Of a DNA stretch of 64,000 bases, positions 27,342 to 35,367 are shown piece after piece. The first letter of the stretch is position 1. Every line of letters starts with the position of its first letter. The DNA comes from CAWCAW01 sp963714125 (GTDB lineage: Bacteria; Actinomycetota; Acidimicrobiia; Acidimicrobiales; UBA8190). The translations under genes and the position numbers were made by a program. The stretch lies in assembly GCA_963714125.1 (NCBI GenBank), contig OY970234.1, positions 1,426,001 to 1,490,000 on the forward strand, in the 5' to 3' direction. The notes under the pieces were generated by a model. It was not told where the DNA came from, did not search any database, and was given only the letters and a program-made list of their open reading frames with translations.

Positions 27342-27611
27342 ATGCCCAAAAATTTGTCACCTGCGCAGCGGTCTCTGCTCGCACGGATGGCCTCGCACCG
27401 TTCATGGGCTGGGACACCAGATCCATCGGCTCGTACGAAGGCCGCCCGCGATCAGTTCGATCAGCGTTTTCTCGACGAGGTCGATCCAGACCGCACGCTT
27501 TCGGAACCAGAGCGCCAACGCCGAGCACAGCACGCCCGCAAGGCGTATTTCGCCGCACTCGCCCTGAAGTCGGCCAAGGCCCGCGCCAAGAAGGCGGGTC
27601 GAGTGCGATGA
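27342..27611 (+). CDS. Small basic island protein, 89 residues
   Basis: The start is decided by a strong AGGAGG 11 bases before the ATG. The product is helical and Arg/Ala/Lys-rich (ALALKSAKARAKKAGRVR at the C-terminus), suggesting nucleic-acid binding. It overlaps the Dam methyltransferase gene by ATGA and may be its partner. Not recognised. Confidence 0.6.
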   Translation: MPKNLSPAQRSLLARMASHRSWAGTPDPSARTKAARDQFDQRFLDEVDPDRTLSEPERQRRAQHARKAYFAALALKSAKARAKKAGRVR

Positions 27612-28141
27612 CCGGCAAGCCGTCTGGTTCACAACGTCGCGGTCCTCGGCCCTCCACCCGCAACCCCAGGCCCACCACGCGCCGACCCCGGGAGGCCGCG
27701 CGCCCAGGAAAGCCGACCGTTCCCGCCCACCACCAGCACGCGAAGGATGAGTGGACTACCCCGCGTGACCGGTGGTCGCAGTGGGACAACGAGTTCAGGT
27801 TTACCCTCGATGCGGCCGCCACCGACGACAACGCACTCTGTCGACGGTACTTCACCATGGCCGACGATGGGCTCACGAAGACATGGCGAGGTCGTGTCTG
27901 GTGCAATCCGCCGTACTCCCGCGTGGACGAGTTCGTCCAGAAGGGATACGAGGAGGTCCAGGCCGGGCATGCCGAAGTCGTGGTGCTGTTGGTGGCATCC
28001 CGAACGGACACGCGGTGGTGGCATGACTTCGCCATGAACGGCAAGATTCGATTCATCCGGGGTCGACTCAAGTTCAGTGGCTCGAAGAACAGCGCCCCGT
28101 TCGCCTCTGCGCTGGTCATCTTCCGCCCAAGGGGGAAGTAG
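27608..28141 (+). CDS. dam: Phage-type DNA N-6-adenine methyltransferase
   Basis: 177 residues. A disordered basic N-terminus (1-40) precedes a compact methyltransferase domain of the phage Dam family. It has the leading DEWTTPRDRW, LDAAATDDNALC, and the catalytic NPPYS motif at about residue 99. The family modifies adenine, often to shield mobile DNA from host restriction or to time replication. No cognate restriction enzyme is visible. The start is the ATG overlapping the previous stop. Confidence 0.88.
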   Translation: MTGKPSGSQRRGPRPSTRNPRPTTRRPREAARPGKPTVPAHHQHAKDEWTTPRDRWSQWDNEFRFTLDAAATDDNALCRRYFTMADDGLTKTWRGRVWCNPPYSRVDEFVQKGYEEVQAGHAEVVVLLVASRTDTRWWHDFAMNGKIRFIRGRLKFSGSKNSAPFASALVIFRPRGK

Positions 28142-28387
28142 GGGTGTCAGGACCAACCACCCGCTCCCGCTCCGTGGGCTGCGTTCACCAGCCTGTGGAA
28201 CCCGCGCGCACCTCCTGGGGAGTCGGACGGCTCCCCGGGAGCGAGTCCGAGATATGGCCCCGGAACGACGTCGCCGTGGCCATTCGTCATGCATGAGTCC
28301 GCGGACCCGCCGACTCCGCCCTTGTGGGGATAGTGGCACCGGTATCCATGTGGCCAATAGACCCCGTGGGCCAGTCGAAGGCCCTAG

Positions 28388-28699
28388 ATGGGTGGCGGGG
28401 CCGTCAACCCGACCGTCGGCTTCGTCGCCGAGTCACCGTCTGGGGAGCTACTTCATCTTGATGGGAGTGGTGTGGGTGTGGTCCGGTTTCGTGACCACCC
28501 TTGGGGCTGGCTTGAACATGGATATGACGATGAGGCCGACGTTGAGGAACGTCGCGGGCGTTTCAGCACTCCCTTGGACAGAATCTCCGCAACGACGAGT
28601 GGACTACTGGCATCTCGAAGGCGCGGCCAGTTCCTAGTGTCAACTCTTTCTGACCGATCCCCGGATCTTCGTGAGTTCGGCGCGCACCGTTCCCCATAG
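28388..28699 (+). CDS. Possible small protein, 103 residues
   Basis: An open frame with protein-like composition in its first 60 residues (GFVAESPSGELLHLDGSG), but no ribosome-binding site, and its 3' end overlaps a convincing gene on the other strand by 60 bases. The 246 bases before it (28142-28387) hold nothing I can identify. It may be real only in its 5' part, or a decayed gene. Confidence 0.3.
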   Translation: MGGGAVNPTVGFVAESPSGELLHLDGSGVGVVRFRDHPWGWLEHGYDDEADVEERRGRFSTPLDRISATTSGLLASRRRGQFLVSTLSDRSPDLREFGAHRSP

Positions 28700-29551
28700 C
28701 TTCGGTGGGAGCGCGTCGATACCAGGCTTGATGCCATAGGTGGAGGCGATGTGGTCGTCGGCGAGGCGTCGGAACTGGACAGCCTGGGCGTCGTCAAGGC
28801 CCTCAAGGGACACGTGAAGGCCGAGTGGTTGGGATGCTGGGTAGGTCCATCCGCCGGTAAAGCTGTAGCCCTGGCACCCGGGCACCCAAAGGCGGGAGAT
28901 GATCCAGTCGAACGCCTTAGTCGGTGGGCATGGAGTTGTTGATGCTGGTGCCGCCGTTCCGCCAATCGGACCATTTGCCACGAACGAGACGGTGCCGTCG
29001 AGGCAGTGGTACGAGAACATGCTGAGGTTACGCGCATGACGGCGTTGTCCTACGCGGTTGAAAAGAGCATCGTCGTACGGCGCCTCGGCGATATGCACCT
29101 CGTCCAGGTCCTCGATGCGGTGTCGCAGCTTCCTCAGGATCGCGTCCGCCTTACTCGGTGCGCAGTCGCGGTGTTGGGCACTTCCGCAACACCGCTCCGC
29201 CGTCATGACCGACCAGTGGCCCAGGTGAAAGTAAGGGACCTTGAACGGGCAAATCGACGGTGGTCCGCCGAAGAACTCGGGATAGATCGGAATGCCCAAC
29301 TCGGTGAACTCGGTCAGGGTGGCTGGTGTGCCACTGCGCGCAGCGACGGCCTCTCGACGAAGCAGCGTCGCCACCTTGTTCCACGGCCACTCATACTGCT
29401 CGCAGATCTCTCGAAGGTATGCCTTCTGGCCCCCCTCCGACAACGCCATGTAGAGCTGGGCGTCGGGTATTGCGGTGATCACCGTGCAGACCTCAGATGC
29501 TGGCGCGTGGGGCGGCGGAGGGGCTTCAAGTTCTGTGTCCCAACGTGGCAT
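28640..29551 (-). CDS. Unknown island protein next to excisionase and iterons (candidate replication or control protein)
   Basis: About 303 residues, not recognised. The N-terminal half has a helical region (GGQKAYLREICEQYEWPWNK) that could be a helix-turn-helix. The middle has Cys/His-rich ERCCGSAQHRDCAPSK and YFHLGHWSV. The C-terminus is alpha/beta. I prefer the second ATG, because AGGAGG lies 11 bases before it and only 2 before the first. It follows the excisionase-like gene in the same direction, and the iteron array lies just upstream of both. By position it could be the replication initiator, but no known Rep motif is visible. Confidence 0.6.
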   Translation of the reverse strand: MPRWDTELEAPPPPHAPASEVCTVITAIPDAQLYMALSEGGQKAYLREICEQYEWPWNKVATLLRREAVAARSGTPATLTEFTELGIPIYPEFFGGPPSICPFKVPYFHLGHWSVMTAERCCGSAQHRDCAPSKADAILRKLRHRIEDLDEVHIAEAPYDDALFNRVGQRRHARNLSMFSYHCLDGTVSFVANGPIGGTAAPASTTPCPPTKAFDWIISRLWVPGCQGYSFTGGWTYPASQPLGLHVSLEGLDDAQAVQFRRLADDHIASTYGIKPGIDALPPKLWGTVRAELTKIRGSVRKS

Positions 29552-29586
29552 GATGTACATGACCTCCTACGGTCTAGTTGTGATGA

Positions 29587-29614
29587 AGGGGTCACCCGTG
29601 CCGGGGTGGCCCCT
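29587..29614 (-). terminator. Hairpin between xis-like gene and downstream gene
   Basis: An 11 bp inverted repeat with one G-T wobble (AGGGGTCACCC / GGGTGGCCCCT) and a 6-base loop. It fills most of the 60-base gap between the two minus-strand genes, and could attenuate transcription from the xis-like gene into the unknown gene. Confidence 0.45.
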
Positions 29615-29621
29615 CTTCGTT

Positions 29622-29807
29622 TCAGGATTCCTGTCGCGCCGAGGGCAGTGACGCTACAAACTCCTCCAACGCCGATGCCGGTACTCGCACCGCTCCGTCG
29701 ATGCGCACCGACGGGAGAATACCTTTCGCAACAAGCTCGTAGCTCTTGGTCCTCCCGATGGACAACGCCTCGATCACGTCGCTCATCCGTAGAAGCAGCT
29801 TTGCCAT
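29622..29807 (-). CDS. xis: Excisionase-like helix-turn-helix protein
   Basis: 62 residues with the HTH_17/excisionase pattern: MSDVIEALSIGRTKSYELVAKG, written here as its two halves MSDVIEALSIG and RTKSYELVAKG, followed by ILPSVRIDG and a wing RVPASALEEFV. Such proteins bend DNA at att sites or act as small regulators. The ATG at 29807 excludes a poorly conserved N-terminal extension. It is transcribed from the iteron side and precedes the unknown 303-residue gene. Confidence 0.75.
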   Translation of the reverse strand: MAKLLLRMSDVIEALSIGRTKSYELVAKGILPSVRIDGAVRVPASALEEFVASLPSARQES

Positions 29808-29951
29808 GTCGTACACGTCCGTTTCGTCCGTCAGCCTTCGTAACGTCCAGCATGCACGACCCTGGAGCAGTCGTGGTCGAATGGTCGCGCGCGTGTCGGT
29901 GGGGGTGGTTGGTGGCGTGCGATGCCGTATCTGCGCCACAACCTCGCCCCA

Positions 29952-30132
29952 CCTAATGGCAAACCCTTTACAACCTTTATGGGTTCAGCGTTAGGTGGTC
30001 GCCCATGGGTTCGCCATTAGGACCTAATGCGGAACCCATGGGGTGGCTCGGGCCTGCTCGACCTCCACCTAATGGCGAACCCTTCAACCAACACCTTGGG
30101 TTCGGCATTAGGTCCATGGGTTCGGCATTAGG
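29952..30132 (+). repeat. Seven-copy iteron-like array
   Basis: Seven copies of a 15-mer close to CCTAATGCCGAACCC lie at 29952-29966 (+), 29981-29995 (-), 30007-30021 (-), 30023-30037 (+), 30068-30082 (+), 30098-30112 (-) and 30118-30132 (-). Copies 3 and 4 form a near-perfect 31 bp palindrome. Several are extended by CATGG. A worn eighth copy is at 31672-31686. Arrays like this serve as replication origins or as operators of a partition or control protein. It lies directly upstream of the excisionase-like gene. The rest of the gap to 30520 holds no gene I can support. Confidence 0.75.
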
Positions 30133-30520
30133 TTGTCGTCCCCCGCCACTTCGTCGGGATGGCCGCACCCAACGTGGTTACATGTGCATCCCTTCGTGTG
30201 GCCGACGGACACCAATTCCGCCTGCGGGCCTTCGGCTCTGGGCGAAATTGACCACCCACATCCCCCGCCCGCCGCCCCAAAACCTACGCACTCGTGGGCC
30301 CACGGCGCGCGACGCGCTATTCGTTTCTTAAACCACCAGCGTGTGTCGGTTGGTAGTGGCGCAATGTCACTGTTCTTGGCAATGTCACGCCCGGCACTTC
30401 GCCTCATGGTCCAAGCTGACAACCGTGATGGAAGTGGTCCCCAACCATCCCTAGTGCCATACCCAGCGCGCATCTCAAGGTGGTGCCACCGTGCCGCCGT
30501 GGTGCAGATGATGACGATGA

Positions 30521-30586
30521 TTAAAGCGCCGAGTTGGTGTTCCCATTGACCGGCGGGCGTTCTCCGCTCGCGAGGTGCTTCTCCAC
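30521..30586 (-). CDS. Micro-ORF with near-perfect Shine-Dalgarno
   Basis: A GTG starts a 21-codon frame and is preceded by AGGAGGTGATT, an unusually complete match to the 16S rRNA 3' end, with 5-base spacing. The peptide is hydrophilic (MEKHLASGERPPVNG...). It is transcribed toward the iteron array. It may be a leader peptide or small regulator; the only evidence is the start site. Confidence 0.35.
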   Translation of the reverse strand: MEKHLASGERPPVNGNTNSAL

Positions 30587-30649
30587 AATCACCTCCTATC
30601 CCGACATGGTTGAGGTGCTTCAACGTTGTGGAAACGGGAGACGGGAGAT

Positions 30650-30667
30650 GGCGCCTGATGAGGCGCC
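30650..30667 (-). terminator. Short GC hairpin at end of hotdog-protein gene
   Basis: Two GGCGCC palindromes separated by six bases directly abut the stop codon of the minus-strand gene. No T-run is present. A similar GAGGCGCCTA context is seen at 38393-38405, also at the 3' end of a minus-strand gene. Confidence 0.35.
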
Positions 30668-31110
30668 TATGACTTGCGCCGAGGCTTGATTGCGACCACA
30701 AAGTCCACGGTGGCTACCTCAGCTCCTTGTTGGTTGGTGATGGACACCGCCACGTCCACCTCGACGGGGACACCAGCGACCAGTTGGCCTCCAGCCGAAT
30801 GCACCACATCCACGTCGGCCTGTCCGGTGGCCACCAACTCGCCCCTCGCTGGGGCCAGGTAGTCAATGCTCGCGTGCTTGATAACGGTGTAGCTGTCGGC
30901 TGCCAGCTCCAACATGTCAGCCACCACCGCCCCCGCGCCCGCCACCTCGGCCAGGCCATAGATGACAGCGGCGTTGACAGTGCCGTTGTGGTTGAGATGC
31001 TCAGCCTTGGGGTCCAACCTGATGACTGCCTGCCACCACCGGCCTCGACGGGGCTCGATGGCCAGGAACTGGATAAAGCCCTGCTGGCTGAAATGTTCGA
31101 CTGGACCCAC
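30667..31110 (-). CDS. Hotdog-fold thioesterase-like protein (DUF4442/YiiD C-terminal type)
   Basis: 147 residues. A single hotdog domain with NHNGTVNAAVIYGLAEVAGAG, given here as NHNGTVNAAV followed by IYGLAEVAGAG, and the later strand YTVIKHASIDYLAPARGE. These match the DUF4442 branch, which is thought to act on acyl-CoA or acyl-ACP; activity is not established. The GTG start has a weak ribosome-binding site. It is island cargo, divergent from the Rieske gene. Confidence 0.75.
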   Translation of the reverse strand: MGPVEHFSQQGFIQFLAIEPRRGRWWQAVIRLDPKAEHLNHNGTVNAAVIYGLAEVAGAGAVVADMLELAADSYTVIKHASIDYLAPARGELVATGQADVDVVHSAGGQLVAGVPVEVDVAVSITNQQGAEVATVDFVVAIKPRRKS

Positions 31111-31220
31111 CGGACACGATCACACAGAACGGATCGTCCTGCTCAGGTTGGCACCCACCCTAGGCATGTGAGAATGGATCCAGGGTTTGGGCATTTCTGA
31201 CATAGATCGAGGTGCGTGAA

Positions 31221-31604
31221 ATGGGTACTGAAGTCCGAGTTGGAACGTTCTCCGACTTCCCTGACGGCCAACTAATAGGAGTCGATGCCGATGGGCACCG
31301 CTTGATCGTCGCTCGCCGAGGCAATGAGGTCTACGTTGCCCTCAACCGATGCCCACATCTGGGCTTCTCGCTCACCCGCGGTCCCGGTGGGCTGAAGTAC
31401 GAGGACGGCGTGGTGCAGTGCCCATGGCACAACTCGCGGTTCAACGTTTGCACCGGGGAGAACCTCGATTGGGTCACCGGTTTCGCAGGACGGACGATAC
31501 CGAGGTGGTCGCGGTCATTGATTGCGCTGGGCCGCAAACCGTGCGGACTGGACACGCTGCCAGTCACCGTCCGCGACGGCGACGTCTTCACCGAGATCGA
31601 ATAG
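31221..31604 (+). CDS. Small Rieske [2Fe-2S] protein
   Basis: 127 residues comprising one Rieske domain. The cluster ligands are visible as CPHLGF (about residue 44-46) and CPWHNSRF (about 68-71), the two Cys-x-His and Cys-x2-His boxes. The remainder is a ferredoxin-like electron carrier without an oxygenase domain. The ATG is preferred over a GTG nine bases earlier, because GAGG then has a 7-base spacing. No oxygenase or reductase is adjacent, so its partner is unknown. Confidence 0.85.
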   Translation: MGTEVRVGTFSDFPDGQLIGVDADGHRLIVARRGNEVYVALNRCPHLGFSLTRGPGGLKYEDGVVQCPWHNSRFNVCTGENLDWVTGFAGRTIPRWSRSLIALGRKPCGLDTLPVTVRDGDVFTEIE

Positions 31605-31780
31605 TTGCTAGCAGCGAGCACTGGTGCCCCCGTTTGACGCGAAGGCAATGACTGGATCCAGTTCGTTGGCACCTAATGGCAACACCTGTTAAACATCCGT
31701 GACACTTGGGTCGGTAGTCGCACAGAGCAAAGCTTGGCCAGTGCAGCCAACTAAAATACTGAGACTTGGAGGTAGGGGTC

Positions 31781-33853
31781 GTGTTTGAAACCACCCGATC
31801 CGTTCGTGGAGGCCGAGCAGGGCACTCGATGGCTGGCCCGAGAGCGCTCGTGGCGTTGGCTCTCTTATTGGGGGGAACGGCGCTGATAAACCTCGCTGGC
31901 GTGGGGTCAGCATCGGCCACCACCTTGGTGTCGGGAACGTTTCAACTAAAAGCCATTTCCTGTGTAAGTACCAGTGTCTGCGTGGCGGTGGGAGAAAACG
32001 CTGCCGCCACCGAAGGTGCGATCGTGACCATTACCGACGGGACTCCGGGCACCGTTAGGTCGGTTCCAGGGACCTACAAACTCCTCGGGGTCGCTTGCCA
32101 CAACGCCACAGATTGCGTGGCGGTCGGCTCGAACGACTCGGGTGACGGCGTGGTGGCAAGTATCACCGGTGGTGCCGTCGACAGCGTGGTGGTGCCGGGA
32201 ACGAGCTCTCTCAATGGCGTGTCCTGTCCGAACGCCACGCTGTGCGAGGCAGCGGGTTTCATTCTCTCACGCAGAGTCCTCGTCAACGGCGTGGTCGTGC
32301 GCATTACCAATGGATCTCCGGCCAGCGGCAAGATTGCGTCGCAAACCAACGCTCTTTACGGTATTTCCTGTCCGAACGCAACGTCGTGCGAGGCGGTTGG
32401 ATCCAACGCGTCGAACGAAGGCGTAGTCGTACCTATCAACGCGCTCGGCACTCCAGGCACCCCGGCGCCCGCAGATGTCGCCGTTTTCTCTAGCATCGCC
32501 TGTCCGAGTGCCACTAGTTGCATTGCGGTGGGGCAGGACTCTTCGGACACATTCGGCGTGGTCGTGCCTGTTTCCAACGGCAGCCCCCAGAATCCCCGGG
32601 TGGACTCAAGATCGGCAGCGCTCTTTGGTGTGGCCTGTCCGACCGCCACGCTTTGCGAGGCAGTTGGGCAGGACGTCTCGGACACGTACGGCGTGGTGTT
32701 GCCCATTCACGACGGCAATCTGGGAACGGATTTCGTGACGTCGGGGATCGAGGTGCTCTACGGCGTTGCCTGTCACGGCCTCAACAGCTGCACCTCGGTG
32801 GGGAACGGCTCGTTGGCGACCGAGGGTGCGGTCTTGCCCATTATCAACGGGGCGCCGGACGGAGTCGGTCAGGTGCCTGAGATAAACCAACTCAGCAGCG
32901 TTGCCTGTCCGAGCACCACCCTCTGCGAGGCCGTAGGGACCGAGACATCGGGCGATGGGGTGATCGTGCCCATCATCAACGGCACGTCCGGCACGCCCGT
33001 GCCGGTGTCGGGAACCGAAACGCTTAACAGCATCGCCTGCGCGAGTGCAACGTCCTGCGTGGCTGTTGGAAACGCGGGTTTTGTCGTGGACATCAGCATG
33101 GGCCTTCCGGTAGCTGTCTATTTCGCGCCAGGGGCGCCAACACTCAACGGCGTCGCCTGCCACAGCGTCACCAAGTGCGAGGCGGTGGGATGGAACTCCA
33201 CTGAAGGCGTTTCCCTGGAGATCAACGACGGTGTCCCAGCAGGGCTCGTGATGGATGCGGCGACCAGCGCCCTCTTGGGCGTCGCGTGCCCGACTTCGAG
33301 CCTCTGCGAAGCGGCTGGCTCGAGCGCTGAGGAGTTTTCCTCCGAATATGACTCTAACTACACAGATGCCATAGTCGTGCCCATCACCCACGGGATTCCG
33401 GGCTCGCCGATGGTGTCGCCGATCAGCGAGCCCCCCCTCTCTTCCGCCCTCGAAGGGATCGCGTGTCCGAGTGCCACATCTTGTGAAGTCGTCGGAGAGA
33501 CCGATTATCAGGCCCAGGGCGCAGTGTCTCTGACAAACGGCGTTTTTGGTCCGTATCAACGTGTTCTTTATGGCGACATAGTTTCGTCGGTGAACGGAGT
33601 CGCCTGCCACGGCGTGGGCAAGTGTGTAGTGGTGGGATGGGGATTCGACCCATATCAAGGCATCTATCAACCCGTCATCAACGGGATTCCAGGGACCGCC
33701 ACTGCGATCCCTGGGGATCTTTCGTTCAATGGCATCTCCTGCCCGAGCGCTACCGACTGTGAGACTGCTGGCGTTGGCGCTGAATACTCCTCGGGTGGCG
33801 GGGACCCGCCCCCCTCTCCGGGTGCAACTCTCCAGATAAGGGACCCTTGGTAA
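31781..33853 (+). CDS. Secreted protein built of 14 cysteine-paired repeats
   Basis: 690 residues. The GTG start has GGAGG at the right distance. A signal peptide ends near GSASA (about residue 45). The rest is 14 repeats of about 45 residues, each with a core like VACPSATSCEAVG, in which two Cys are six apart, followed by a strand such as GVVVPITNG. The pattern suggests a beta-propeller or beta-solenoid stabilised by small disulphide loops. No catalytic motif or cell-wall anchor is seen. Similar repeat proteins appear to be common in Acidimicrobiia, but the function is unknown. Confidence 0.75.
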   Translation: MFETTRSVRGGRAGHSMAGPRALVALALLLGGTALINLAGVGSASATTLVSGTFQLKAISCVSTSVCVAVGENAAATEGAIVTITDGTPGTVRSVPGTYKLLGVACHNATDCVAVGSNDSGDGVVASITGGAVDSVVVPGTSSLNGVSCPNATLCEAAGFILSRRVLVNGVVVRITNGSPASGKIASQTNALYGISCPNATSCEAVGSNASNEGVVVPINALGTPGTPAPADVAVFSSIACPSATSCIAVGQDSSDTFGVVVPVSNGSPQNPRVDSRSAALFGVACPTATLCEAVGQDVSDTYGVVLPIHDGNLGTDFVTSGIEVLYGVACHGLNSCTSVGNGSLATEGAVLPIINGAPDGVGQVPEINQLSSVACPSTTLCEAVGTETSGDGVIVPIINGTSGTPVPVSGTETLNSIACASATSCVAVGNAGFVVDISMGLPVAVYFAPGAPTLNGVACHSVTKCEAVGWNSTEGVSLEINDGVPAGLVMDAATSALLGVACPTSSLCEAAGSSAEEFSSEYDSNYTDAIVVPITHGIPGSPMVSPISEPPLSSALEGIACPSATSCEVVGETDYQAQGAVSLTNGVFGPYQRVLYGDIVSSVNGVACHGVGKCVVVGWGFDPYQGIYQPVINGIPGTATAIPGDLSFNGISCPSATDCETAGVGAEYSSGGGDPPPSPGATLQIRDPW

Positions 33854-33895
33854 CGATGTGGCAACAAGGCTGGAGATAGGAGGCCGGTCCAAGAT

Positions 33896-35299
33896 TTAAT
33901 CTTGATGGCAGTGTGGTCGCTTGGATCGCACGTCTCGGTACCACTTGATCTCCACTCGGTCCGGGTCGAATTCCCTTCGTCGCGCCGGGCGGATCGTGAT
34001 TCGACTGATATGGCGGTCGAGCTGAGCGCGTCGTTCGCGGACATCCAACATCTCCCATCTGGCCATGAATAAGGAAGCTGACAGCACAACGGTGGAGTGT
34101 GGCGCTCTCGCTCCGGATTCGGACACCGTTGTCTTCACTTGTTCCAACACGACGCTTCGATAATGGCGGTATTCCTTCTGTGTGAGTAGGTGGTGCACGT
34201 AATAATCGTCCCCGAGTTCTTTGAGTCGTATTTTTTGTTCCTCGAACTCTTCCGTGACGGATTCGACGTCAAGGTGAGCACGGTCGATAGGGACGTAGCC
34301 GAACTTCACGCCGTTATCCAGGTGTTGGCACGCCGCCTCCAAGACGTATTGATCCAGAGAGGCGCAGTTGATCTGAAGCTTCCCGCACCCCTTGGGTGGT
34401 GATGGACAGCGGTACGCCAGCACACCCCCTTTACTGGTGGTGTACAGCGCCGCGTCACATCGCCCACAGAAGACCAGGCCGGTGAGGAGGTGGCGCCGGA
34501 AGTTGGCGTTCTCCTGTTTGCTCGGTGCCGTGAGCATCACCCGCAGACGCTCAGAGGTCGAGCGATCAAGGATGGCTGGCCAGCAGTCAGTGGCAACCAC
34601 CTCTCCCATGTGGATACGGTCGCCAGCGAGCCTGCGTGAAGTGAGCACGTTCTTGACCGTGGAGTAGCTCCACGCATTTCCACGGTTGGTACGAACACCC
34701 TTGCGATTCCACTCCGCCGCGATCGAACGGAGACTCTCGCCACTGAGCACTCTTTCGGCGGCGTCTCGAATCAGTGCAGCCTGCCTTGGGACAACGCGGA
34801 ATGGGTTCCTTTTGAACCCGAAGCCCACAATCGACGGGGGTGCGCCCGCCTTGGCTTGCTCATTCAACTTGGCCCGTATTCGCAGCCCCAGGGTTGCCGA
34901 CTCCAGCCCAGCGAAACTCACCAAAATCCGCACCAGTGCCACCCCCAGATCGGTGGAGGTGTCGATGGGTTCGGTCGCCGACGCCAGAATCGCCCCGTTG
35001 GCCTCGCACACGGCCCAGAACCGCTCGAACTCGGCAGGACGACGTACCAGGCGGTCGAGCTTCCAGACGACGACCCCGGCAACTCGGCGCTCTTGGATGG
35101 CTTCCAGCAGTGCCTCGTAGGAGGGGCGAACGACACCCTTCTTGAAGGCGGACAGGTCGACGTCTTCGTAGGCCCCATCCACCTCCCACTCTCGGAGGGC
35201 GGCGAAGGCGCGACACGCTTGTTCCTGACGTTTAGTCGCAGTCTGGGTACCCGATTCATCTTTCGAGAGGCGCGTGTAGATAGCTACCGTGGTTGTCAT
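33896..35299 (-). CDS. Large serine recombinase
   Basis: 467 residues. The resolvase domain starts MTTTVAIYTRLSKDE, with the probable catalytic Ser at residue 12 and KLDRLVRRPAEFERFW further on. A recombinase domain (about 165-260) and a zinc ribbon (CGRC...CPSPPKGC, about 280-305) follow, then a C-terminal coiled-coil region. Domain order fits large serine integrases, though 467 residues is at the short end. It could integrate, excise or invert DNA within the island. A 28-base gap separates its start from the IS3-family element. Confidence 0.9.
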   Translation of the reverse strand: MTTTVAIYTRLSKDESGTQTATKRQEQACRAFAALREWEVDGAYEDVDLSAFKKGVVRPSYEALLEAIQERRVAGVVVWKLDRLVRRPAEFERFWAVCEANGAILASATEPIDTSTDLGVALVRILVSFAGLESATLGLRIRAKLNEQAKAGAPPSIVGFGFKRNPFRVVPRQAALIRDAAERVLSGESLRSIAAEWNRKGVRTNRGNAWSYSTVKNVLTSRRLAGDRIHMGEVVATDCWPAILDRSTSERLRVMLTAPSKQENANFRRHLLTGLVFCGRCDAALYTTSKGGVLAYRCPSPPKGCGKLQINCASLDQYVLEAACQHLDNGVKFGYVPIDRAHLDVESVTEEFEEQKIRLKELGDDYYVHHLLTQKEYRHYRSVVLEQVKTTVSESGARAPHSTVVLSASLFMARWEMLDVRERRAQLDRHISRITIRPARRREFDPDRVEIKWYRDVRSKRPHCHQD

Positions 35300-35367
35300 A
35301 GCTGAACGCTAGAGCGGGGTGCACTTGGGACTGCCCAGGGTTCGGTTGACTCGAACGGTTTAGTCAG

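Noticed and set aside
27608..28141. Restriction-modification system
   Set aside because: Only the methyltransferase is present; neighbours show no nuclease motif.
29952..30132. CRISPR array
   Set aside because: Repeats are only 15 bp, alternate in orientation and have irregular spacers; no cas genes are near.
30108..30701. 197-codon minus-strand frame over the region next to the iterons
   Set aside because: Runs through the iteron end and has an unprotein-like composition; only the micro-ORF start in another frame has a good ribosome-binding site.
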